From the NCBI GenBank assembly GCA_937885235.1, contig CAKZZK010000282.1:1-24718 (forward strand): a stretch of 24,718 bases of DNA. Direction: 5' to 3'. Both the position numbers and the translations under genes were made by a program. This document shows, piece by piece, positions 1 to 4,650 of this stretch. Source of the DNA: an uncultured Treponema sp. GTDB taxonomy: Bacteria > Spirochaetota > Spirochaetia > Treponematales > Treponemataceae. The notes under the pieces were generated by a model, which worked only from the letters and a program-made list of their open reading frames with translations, did no database searches and was not told the origin of the DNA. Each line of letters starts with the position of its first letter. Position 1 is the stretch's first letter.

Positions 1-70
1 ATCTATCGTATCAACCCTGGTATTGCACGACCACTTTATTTTGAGATTTCTCTTTCAATTATATAGCGTT

Positions 71-104
71 CCTCTATCTATCCTAGCACTAGGATAGATA
101 GAGG
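71..104. repeat. Perfect inverted repeat, possible end-of-operon terminator
   Basis: A 16-bp arm (71-86) is followed by a 2-base spacer (87-88) and its exact reverse complement (89-104), making a 34-bp near-continuous palindrome. It lies 40 bases past the stop of the last minus-strand gene. No clean T-run follows on either strand, so it is not a textbook intrinsic terminator. It could be a terminator stem, a transcript-stabilising hairpin or a protein-binding palindrome. A second, weaker inverted repeat (GTAGGC at 111-116 with GCCTAC at 132-137) sits between it and the gene. I see no gene in 1-143. Confidence 0.6.
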
Positions 105-143
105 TAATTTGTAGGCGATTATCTACGGACTGCCTACAAAACC

Positions 144-326
144 TTACTTCTTCCTGTCGCCCTGCGGCGAGTAGATGAACTCCTCGATTTCCTTCGCGCC
201 GTCGATTACATGGCGGGCGAATTCCTTTCCTGTGAGCGACTTTATCAGCGAGTCAGGCGCGGCTTGCAGGGCGCGGATGAACACATCGAGGGCTTCCTTG
301 TGCTGGCTTTCTGTGTCTAGCGTCAT
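144..326 (-). CDS. Small hypothetical protein at the end of the lysis cassette
   Basis: This encodes 60 residues with no family that I recognise. The start is well supported: AAGGAGG lies seven bases before the ATG at 326. The protein looks soluble, mostly helical and charged, with a Lys/Arg-rich C-terminus; no signal peptide or membrane segment is visible. It follows the spanin-like genes after a 50-base gap and is the last gene before the palindrome at 71-104, so it is probably on the late transcript. A role in lysis or late regulation would be a guess from position only. Confidence 0.6.
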   Translation of the reverse strand: MTLDTESQHKEALDVFIRALQAAPDSLIKSLTGKEFARHVIDGAKEIEEFIYSPQGDRKK

Positions 327-376
327 TCTATTCCTCCTTTCCTCATTTTCGGCGGTTTCCCGCCATTTTTAAAGCA

Positions 377-823
377 TCAGAGCAGGAGATTGAGCAGGTA
401 CGGAATCCTTATGCCGAACCGTATTTTAAGCACCAGGAGGACTATCCGTACCGCCACGAACGCCGCCAGCAGCAGAGCCGCTATCGCTATCACCCTCGCC
501 CGCGCTCTGAGCTTCACTTCGTATTCTGTCAATTTCACCGAGTATTCGCTCAACTTCTGATTCGTACTCTCCAAACAGGTATTCAAGTCGCTCAATTCCG
601 TCTGCAATGCCTCTACTTGTCTCGACGATTCCCGCAATCCGTTCTCTGCTATCAGCAACTGTTCCGTCAAGTGCCGCGACTGTCGCCTCAAGCCGTCCAG
701 CTGCGCGTGAATTTCCGCTGATAACACTTGCAGCGTCGGCTCTGAGTTTTCCGCAGGTGCAGCAGCCGGAAAGCAGAGCGGCAAGAACAAAGCCAAAAAC
801 AAAAGACAAAACCTTCTTCGCAT
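377..823 (-). CDS. Probable i-spanin-like inner-membrane lysis protein
   Basis: This encodes 148 residues. The N-terminus is a typical export signal: Arg2-Arg4, a hydrophobic stretch at about 5-18, then Ala-x-Ala sites ending near Ala24. Residues 30-105 are rich in Gln, Glu, Leu and Ser with coiled-coil periodicity. A second hydrophobic segment at about 111-133 would anchor the C-terminus in the inner membrane. The gene follows the CHAP endolysin and overlaps the lipoprotein frame at 426-827, an arrangement known for Rz/Rz1 spanin pairs that fuse inner and outer membranes in phage lysis. The oddity is topology: classical Rz is anchored at its N-terminus, whereas here a C-terminal anchor is predicted. 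If the first segment is not cleaved, the protein would span the membrane twice. The spanin call is inference from layout and sequence features. Confidence 0.6.
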   Translation of the reverse strand: MRRRFCLLFLALFLPLCFPAAAPAENSEPTLQVLSAEIHAQLDGLRRQSRHLTEQLLIAENGLRESSRQVEALQTELSDLNTCLESTNQKLSEYSVKLTEYEVKLRARARVIAIAALLLAAFVAVRIVLLVLKIRFGIRIPYLLNLLL

Positions 824-827
824 ACAT
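426..827 (-). CDS. Probable o-spanin-like lipoprotein in an overlapping frame
   Basis: This encodes 133 residues from the ATG at 827, six bases after GAGG. A lipoprotein signal is clear: Lys4-Lys5, a hydrophobic core at 6-19, and the lipobox Leu-Ser-Gly-Cys with Cys22 as the expected lipidated residue. Residues about 45-110 have strong heptad character (Leu/Ile/Val with Glu, Arg and Asp), and the C-terminus is Gly/Ser/Asp-rich and ends in Pro-Pro-Gly-Ala. The frame starts four bases before the i-spanin-like ORF (377-823) and overlaps it over 398 bases in another frame. Two overlapping frames that both carry export signals and coiled coils are hard to explain by chance. The expected role is the outer-membrane partner in host lysis. 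The frame is open upstream to 1214, but that part lies over the endolysin gene and is a shadow. Confidence 0.62.
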   Translation of the reverse strand: MYAKKVLSFVFGFVLAALLSGCCTCGKLRADAASVISGNSRAAGRLEATVAALDGTVADSRERIAGIVETSRGIADGIERLEYLFGEYESEVERILGEIDRIRSEAQSAGEGDSDSGSAAGGVRGGTDSPPGA

Positions 828-862
828 GTATCTCCTCTTCAAATTTTCTTTCTCCCGCATAT

Positions 863-1285
863 TCAGTCCACCTCCTTGACGCTCCGAAGGACGCCGAGCA
901 TGTTCCCGCGCTCGCGCAGGGCGATTTTCGCGCCGTCCTGTCTGAAGCCGTCCTGCTCGAACACCACGAGCGAGTCGCCGAAAGGAGCCACCACGAGCGC
1001 GACATGACCGTACCTGTTCGTTGCGGTCGCGTTCCACACGGCGACATCGCCCGCGCGGTACTTCGCGGATTTCGTCTCCCTGACCCGCGAGAAATGCTGC
1101 TTCTCCTTCGGCATCTTCTCGTAGTTCAAGAACAGATCCTTCGCGCCCTCGACCGCTCCCGTGTGCGGGATTGAGAGCACATCGGCGCAGAACTGGCGGA
1201 ACAAGTCCACGCACTGCGCCCCGAACGCGCCGTCAAAATCGACCTTCCTGCCGTTATACTTCTGAATAAAAGCCTTGTAAGTCAT
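863..1285 (-). CDS. CHAP-domain endolysin (peptidoglycan hydrolase)
   Basis: This encodes 140 residues that form a single CHAP (NlpC/P60-like) domain, which cleaves peptidoglycan amide or peptide bonds. The catalytic Cys is Cys25 in Ala-Gln-Cys-Val-Asp-Leu. The catalytic His is His94 in Tyr-Gly-His-Val-Ala-Leu, preceded by Gly-Asp-Val-Ala-Val-Trp, a common CHAP strand. An acidic residue (Glu110 or Asp112) follows at the expected place. There is no signal peptide and no separate wall-binding domain, so access to the wall probably needs a holin. The ATG overlaps the stop of the upstream membrane protein (ATGA) and has GGGAGGAGAACA before it. It sits between holin-like and spanin-like genes, as in standard lysis cassettes. 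Confidence 0.88.
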   Translation of the reverse strand: MTYKAFIQKYNGRKVDFDGAFGAQCVDLFRQFCADVLSIPHTGAVEGAKDLFLNYEKMPKEKQHFSRVRETKSAKYRAGDVAVWNATATNRYGHVALVVAPFGDSLVVFEQDGFRQDGAKIALRERGNMLGVLRSVKEVD

Positions 1286-1803
1286 TGTTCTCCTCCCTGT
1301 ATCTCATATATCCGCCGGATGCGCACCAGCTCGCGGATTATCTCCTCCACCCAGTTGCACATCCGCCTGTTGAATTCAGGCGTCTTGAACTCGTCCCGCA
1401 CCCCCATGCTGTAGATGAGCGAGCAGATTTTCTTCTGCTTCGTGCTGATGTACTCGTCCGAATCCTCGATGTGGTTGAAAGTAATCCAGCGCACGAACTC
1501 GTCATAAGCCACCTCAAGTATGTATTTCGTGAAGTAGCCGCCGTAGAGCAAATCGGGCGTGACCTTCTGGATTTTCCCCACAAGCCCCTGGAGGTAAATG
1601 TGGGTGAAGTCGCACTGCTCGCGGATTATAGTCCGCTCGGTGTCGGATGCGGATCTTGACCTGCCCACCTGCACATGCTTAGTTTTTATGCGAATCATGC
1701 CGGTCTTAATCATCATCACCACGATAAGGCAGATGAGAATCACGCCGATGATGGTCTGCAAAGCGTTCGTGCTTGTGAGTACCTTTCCTATCGCTTCCCA
1801 CAT
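1282..1803 (-). CDS. Membrane-anchored protein of the lysis cassette, function unknown
   Basis: This encodes 173 residues. One strong membrane segment lies at about 17-35, followed by a basic stretch with Lys and Arg. The remaining ~130 residues look like a soluble helical domain with many aromatic and charged residues. I do not recognise a family. The gene sits between the holin-like gene (its ATG directly follows that gene's stop) and the endolysin (ATGA overlap), so it is co-translated with lysis genes. It might be an accessory holin, a lysis regulator or a superinfection-exclusion protein. None of these can be chosen from sequence alone. Confidence 0.65.
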   Translation of the reverse strand: MWEAIGKVLTSTNALQTIIGVILICLIVVMMIKTGMIRIKTKHVQVGRSRSASDTERTIIREQCDFTHIYLQGLVGKIQKVTPDLLYGGYFTKYILEVAYDEFVRWITFNHIEDSDEYISTKQKKICSLIYSMGVRDEFKTPEFNRRMCNWVEEIIRELVRIRRIYEIQGGEQ

Positions 1804-2037
1804 CTAAGACTGCGCCTCCTTGCCCGCCCCGATTTCGACGGAGATGTCGCCCTTCCTCACGCTTATGCTGTGGTTGTCGAGTATCGTCTCCGACACCATG
1901 AACAGCACGGGCAGGACGAGCGGTGCGCACACCGCCACGGCGGGCAGTTTCAGATACCCGAAGAATATGCTCGCGCCGATGCCGAGCAGCCCGAAAACGG
2001 GCTTCCTGCACAGCCATTTTTTGATTACCTCTTTCAT
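1804..2037 (-). CDS. Holin-like small membrane protein
   Basis: This encodes 77 residues. A short basic N-terminus is followed by two adjacent hydrophobic segments (about 13-30 and 33-50) and a hydrophilic tail, which is the usual shape of small phage holins that open the inner membrane for endolysin release. The start chosen is the ATG at 2037, with GGAGGGGAT just before it; a longer frame upstream runs through the terminator-like hairpin and is unlikely to be translated. It is the first gene of the lysis cassette. Holins are diverse, so the call rests on size, topology and position. A structural membrane protein is possible. Confidence 0.55.
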   Translation of the reverse strand: MKEVIKKWLCRKPVFGLLGIGASIFFGYLKLPAVAVCAPLVLPVLFMVSETILDNHSISVRKGDISVEIGAGKEAQS

Positions 2038-2053
2038 ATCCCCTCCTCTGGGC

Positions 2054-2096
2054 AAAAAAAATGCCGGGACACGCGGAAACACGAAGGATTCCGGCA
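2054..2096 (-). terminator. Hairpin plus T8 run before the lysis genes
   Basis: On the minus strand, TGCCGG (2096-2091) pairs with CCGGCA (2067-2062) and is followed at once by eight T residues (2061-2054). The 23-base loop is long, which weakens the call. It would end transcripts coming from the DGR module, or from the candidate promoter just upstream, before the holin-like gene. Confidence 0.42.
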
Positions 2097-2120
2097 ATCC
2101 CAGCAGATTTTGTTGTTTCA

Positions 2121-2150
2121 AGTATACACCGCGCAAGGCGGCGTTTTCAA
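2121..2150 (-). promoter_or_regulatory. Candidate sigma70-type promoter before the lysis cassette
   Basis: On the minus strand, TTGAAA (2150-2145) and TATACT (2126-2121) are separated by 18 bases. Each matches the sigma70 consensus at five of six positions. The -35 box overlaps the end of the upstream gene. The predicted start, near 2114, lies just before the T8 hairpin at 2054-2096, so an unmodified polymerase might make only a short RNA of about 60 bases. Confidence 0.42.
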
Positions 2151-2506
2151 GCCGTCAGTTTCTCAAGCTCGTTGATTTCCGCCCGCCATGCCTGGCGCTC
2201 GGCGATTTTCTCCGCGTACTCGTCCGCAGTCGCGCTCCCCTCGGCAATCTTCGCGGCGATGTAGTCGGTCTCGGTAAGCTTCGTTTTCAGGAAGCGGATT
2301 CTCACCTCGGCATCATCGCGCTTTTTCTCCGCATCAGTCTTTCCGATGAAGATTTCATCGCCGATAATCCGGGCAAGGCATCCCGCCGCCTCGAATTCCT
2401 CGTCGGAAATCTCCATCTCCGCCTTGTCGATGCCGTCCATTGACTTCATCGCTTCCAAATCGGTGTGGTGGATTACCTCACCGCCTTTCCTCGCAAGATA
2501 CACCAT
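2147..2506 (-). CDS. Probable tail-fibre assembly or fibre-associated protein
   Basis: This encodes 119 residues. The C-terminal half (about 65-117) is helical and carries the pattern Arg-x-Leu-Lys...Thr-Asp-Tyr...Lys-Ile-x-Glu-Gly-x-Ala-Thr...Glu-Tyr-Ala...Trp-Arg-x-Glu-Ile-Asn-x-Leu-Glu. To my knowledge this resembles the C-terminal segment of many phage tail-fibre assembly (XkdW/DUF4376-like) proteins, which act as fibre chaperones. The start shares an A with the RT stop (TAATG), so it is translationally coupled to the retroelement; GGAGG lies about six bases upstream. Its place next to a diversified fibre gene fits a chaperone role. The N-terminal 60 residues are not recognised. Confidence 0.55.
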   Translation of the reverse strand: MVYLARKGGEVIHHTDLEAMKSMDGIDKAEMEISDEEFEAAGCLARIIGDEIFIGKTDAEKKRDDAEVRIRFLKTKLTETDYIAAKIAEGSATADEYAEKIAERQAWRAEINELEKLTA

Positions 2507-3648
2507 TATGATACCTCCCTGTGGTCGTGGATGAACAGCGCGTCATACAGCCCGTCCATCCGCTTTATCTTGTAATATGCGTCGAAACGCTTCCTGAAGC
2601 ACCCGCGCCATGACTGGTACGATGTGCGTATGTCCTGCGCGGTCATTTTTCCGCGCTGGCAGAGAGCCTTGTACTTTTTCAGCTTCCGCCGCATCCTCAC
2701 CGTGGAGTCGCGGCTCGGCAGCCTGACGATTTTTCCCGTGTTTTTGAGGAAATACCGCCCTTTCAGGAAGTTCACCCCCTGCGAAAGGCGCACTATCCGC
2801 GTCTTGCCGTCGTGGAGCGTTATGCCAAGACCCGCGCACACGCTTCGTATTTCCCTCAGGCAGTCCTTCAGGAATCCCTTGTCGCGGTGGATTAGGTACA
2901 GGTCGTCCATGTAGCGACCGTAGTACCTTACCCGCAGCCTCTCCTTGATGATGTGGTCGAGCCTGTTCGGGAAGAATACCGCGCATATCTGCGAGATTTC
3001 GCTTCCCAAGCCCAGCGACTTCTCAGGTCCGAATGCCTGAATGAAGCTCCAGAGCAGGTTGCGCACGCGCCTGTCGCGTATGCGCGGGGCAAGCTCGCGG
3101 GCAAGCGCACGGTGGTCTATGCTGTCGAAGAACTTGCGGAAGTCAATTATGAGCGCGTAGCCCTCGTTTGAATTCCCGTTCTCCCGGTAGAACCTGCGCA
3201 GGTGCGCCGTGAGCCTTGAGAGCGCGAACTGCGTTCCCTTGCCCTTGATTGACGCGCCGTTGTCGTAGATGAGCGGTCGCTCAAGTATCGGGGAAAGAAC
3301 CTGCTCGCACAGGCATTTCTGCACCACGCGCTCGCTTATATGCACGCTCCGTATGTTCCGCATCTTCCCGCGCTCGTTCACCGTGAACTCCACGAAGCCG
3401 CGCCTCACGTCCTCTCCCGCAAGGAGCTTCCGCTTCGCCTCCAGCACGTTCGGGAGCAGGCTCGCCTCGTACCGCTGCACGCTCTCCTTCCACGCGACTC
3501 CGCGCCGCGCTTTCTTGAAAGCCCTGCACAGGTTGTCGGCGTCCGCCACTCGGTTGAAGTCGTCGCACCGCCCCACCGCCTCCGCTCGCCTGGCTTCGCG
3601 CCTTGCCCTGCGCCTTTGGTAGCGCATCTCATGCCTTCTGTCGCTCAT
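2506..3648 (-). CDS. DGR reverse transcriptase
   Basis: This encodes 380 residues and copies the template-repeat RNA into cDNA with errors at adenines. Visible RT motifs in order: an Arg-rich N-terminus (1-27); motif A with Asp169-Phe-Arg-Lys-Phe-Phe-Asp175; Gly-Ser-Glu-Ile-Ser-Gln at 215-220, which fits the GxxxSQ signature of DGR enzymes where group II intron RTs have QGxxxSP; and the catalytic Tyr246-Met-Asp-Asp249 box. A basic thumb-like region follows (about 286-370). There is no maturase or endonuclease domain. The start at 3648 was chosen because GGAGGAGCGCG precedes it; the frame is open further upstream but crosses non-coding spacer. It follows the template repeat, as in phage BPP-1. 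Length and motif order are normal for the family. Confidence 0.95.
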   Translation of the reverse strand: MSDRRHEMRYQRRRARREARRAEAVGRCDDFNRVADADNLCRAFKKARRGVAWKESVQRYEASLLPNVLEAKRKLLAGEDVRRGFVEFTVNERGKMRNIRSVHISERVVQKCLCEQVLSPILERPLIYDNGASIKGKGTQFALSRLTAHLRRFYRENGNSNEGYALIIDFRKFFDSIDHRALARELAPRIRDRRVRNLLWSFIQAFGPEKSLGLGSEISQICAVFFPNRLDHIIKERLRVRYYGRYMDDLYLIHRDKGFLKDCLREIRSVCAGLGITLHDGKTRIVRLSQGVNFLKGRYFLKNTGKIVRLPSRDSTVRMRRKLKKYKALCQRGKMTAQDIRTSYQSWRGCFRKRFDAYYKIKRMDGLYDALFIHDHREVS

Positions 3649-3940
3649 CGCGCTCCTCCATAAAAAAAATAAAAACAGCCCTGCACGGCATACGGACAGT
3701 TTTCGGAGACGGCGACGCCGTTCCTGTGTCCGTTCTGCGGGGTATGCCGCCTGCGCCACCGTGCATGAAACATCAAGCCGCAATCATAGATGCCATGCAT
3801 GGACGGTTTCCCGTCCGCGTCCGCACGGGCGTGTCAGGACGACTTTTCGCGGGGGCATAAAGCCAGTCCGCAGGATGTCCCCTCCTTCTGTGTCGGGCGG
3901 CTCGGGCTTGAAAAGCCTTGACCGTGTGCCGCCTCACGGA
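3649..3940 (-). other. Spacer between DGR template and RT, likely non-coding RNA
   Basis: These 292 bases hold no convincing gene. In BPP-1 the template RNA extends into the template-RT spacer, and that part is required for cDNA priming, so this stretch probably belongs to the DGR RNA. A small perfect hairpin (GGCTT at 3905-3909 with AAGCC at 3913-3917) lies 24 bases past the template end. Just before the RT ribosome binding site the minus strand has T5-A-T8 (about 3661-3674), which could act as a weak termination or pausing site. The RNA role is inferred from other DGRs. Confidence 0.5.
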
Positions 3941-4025
3941 ATCGGGCGCAACGCCGCCAGCACTACTGGCATTGTTGTTGTTGTTGGCATTTCCATTGTT
4001 GTTGGAATTGCAGAAAGAAGCGGTT
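3941..4025 (-). repeat. DGR template repeat (TR)
   Basis: These 85 bases match 4666-4750 in the same orientation at a constant offset of 725. Within 3943-4024 there are 14 mismatches, and all lie where the TR coding strand has A. A further A-site difference is seen at each edge (3942 and 4025). In the target's frame the TR reads as ten AAY (Asn) codons in the pattern N, S, NNN, G, N, A, NNNNN. AAY codons are the classic DGR design because their randomisation gives 15 amino acids and no stop codon. The 3' end (about 3943-3970) is invariant and works as the IMH*-type end. The TR starts 23 bases past the accessory gene's stop. Confidence 0.96.
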
Positions 4026-4048
4026 CAGGGGACACCCTTGTTTTTCCG

Positions 4049-4549
4049 TTATTTTTCTCCGGCAGCCTCCCCGCCTGCGATTTTTCCCGCAAGCCTGTTG
4101 CCGCTCTTCCGCCAGCCTTTCAGGAGCGTTATCTCCAAGCCGACCGCCTCGACATAGGGCAGAAGTTTCTCAGCCTTTATGGGGAGCGAGTCCTCGCAGA
4201 ATTGGAGCTCCTGGATAAGCTGCTGGCAGTTGATTATCGCCGCCGTCTGGTACCTGCGACGGTCAGAGAGTTCCTTCTCGTCCTTCGCGTATATCGTGTT
4301 GGCGGCGGTGATGTTCCACATGAGGTTGCGCAGGAGAAGCCTGATGTTCCTTGCGGTCTCGGCGATGTCCTCGTCATACCAGTCATCGGGGAGCGTCGGG
4401 TCTGTCTTCGATGCGTTCTTGCGCGAATGCACCCCGAAGTCCCGCCTCAGGAACTCCGTCATGTCCCTGCGGAGTTTCCTCGCGTTGTGGTAGAATTCCA
4501 TCTTCGAAAGCCCGCGCTTGTTCTTCAGTACGCTCATGCCATGCCCCAT
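4049..4549 (-). CDS. DGR accessory (Avd-like) protein
   Basis: This encodes up to 166 residues; a start at 4537 (162 residues), with GGGG six bases upstream, is equally possible. The protein looks all-helical, with a basic N-terminal helix, a short Pro/Asp-rich link (about 48-55), and three long amphipathic helices. It lies between the variable gene and the template repeat, exactly where BPP-1 encodes Avd, the small helical-bundle protein that binds the RT and template RNA. I do not see close sequence identity with BPP-1 Avd, and it is longer than that ~128-residue protein. The Avd role is therefore inferred from position and fold type. Its gene probably has its own promoter (4589-4597). Confidence 0.75.
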   Translation of the reverse strand: MGHGMSVLKNKRGLSKMEFYHNARKLRRDMTEFLRRDFGVHSRKNASKTDPTLPDDWYDEDIAETARNIRLLLRNLMWNITAANTIYAKDEKELSDRRRYQTAAIINCQQLIQELQFCEDSLPIKAEKLLPYVEAVGLEITLLKGWRKSGNRLAGKIAGGEAAGEK

Positions 4550-4566
4550 ATCTCAAATTTTTTTCG

Positions 4567-4582
4567 ACCCGCTTGCGCGGGT
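4567..4582 (-). promoter_or_regulatory. 5' UTR hairpin with GCAA tetraloop before the Avd-like gene
   Basis: On the minus strand ACCCGC pairs with GCGGGT around a GCAA loop, a GNRA tetraloop that makes stable RNA hairpins. It falls within the first bases of a transcript from the extended -10 element at 4589-4597, ahead of the Avd-like start. It could protect the 5' end of the accessory/template/RT RNA or be bound by a DGR protein. No T-run follows, so it does not look like a terminator. Confidence 0.5.
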
Positions 4583-4588
4583 ACAATC

Positions 4589-4597
4589 ATTATACCA
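4589..4597 (-). promoter_or_regulatory. Extended -10 promoter element for avd-TR-RT
   Basis: The minus strand reads TGGTATAAT, a perfect extended -10 box. No good -35 hexamer is present at 16-18 bases, where the GC-rich hairpin (4611-4631) lies instead; extended -10 promoters can work without one. It would give the accessory gene, template RNA and RT expression independent of the late operon. Confidence 0.5.
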
Positions 4598-4610
4598 CAC
4601 TTTTCCTCTT

Positions 4611-4631
4611 CCCGCCCCACAGGGGGGCGGG
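4611..4631 (-). promoter_or_regulatory. GC-rich hairpin/cruciform downstream of the variable repeat
   Basis: CCCGCCCC and GGGGCGGG form a perfect 8-bp stem around a 5-base loop. It begins 34 bases past the variable repeat and 19 bases past the target's stop codon. No T-run follows, so it is a poor terminator. Known DGRs have a GC-rich hairpin or cruciform of similar stem length just after the variable repeat, needed for efficient target recognition. This one fits in place and shape; the role is inferred. Confidence 0.6.
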
Positions 4632-4650
4632 ATTTCCAGATAGTATGCCG

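Noticed and set aside
828..1214. Upstream extension of the lipoprotein frame
   Set aside because: It overlies the CHAP endolysin, whose catalytic residues are clear; the lipoprotein signal starts at 827.
2543..2986. Alternate minus-strand frame inside the RT gene
   Set aside because: Shadow frame; RT motifs are in the other frame and no start signal is seen.
3649..3783. Extended N-terminus of the RT
   Set aside because: The added residues cross the T-rich tract and have no ribosome site, whereas ATG 3648 has a good one.
4611..4631. Intrinsic terminator of the fibre gene
   Set aside because: The stem is strong but A/G-rich sequence, not a T-run, follows on the minus strand.
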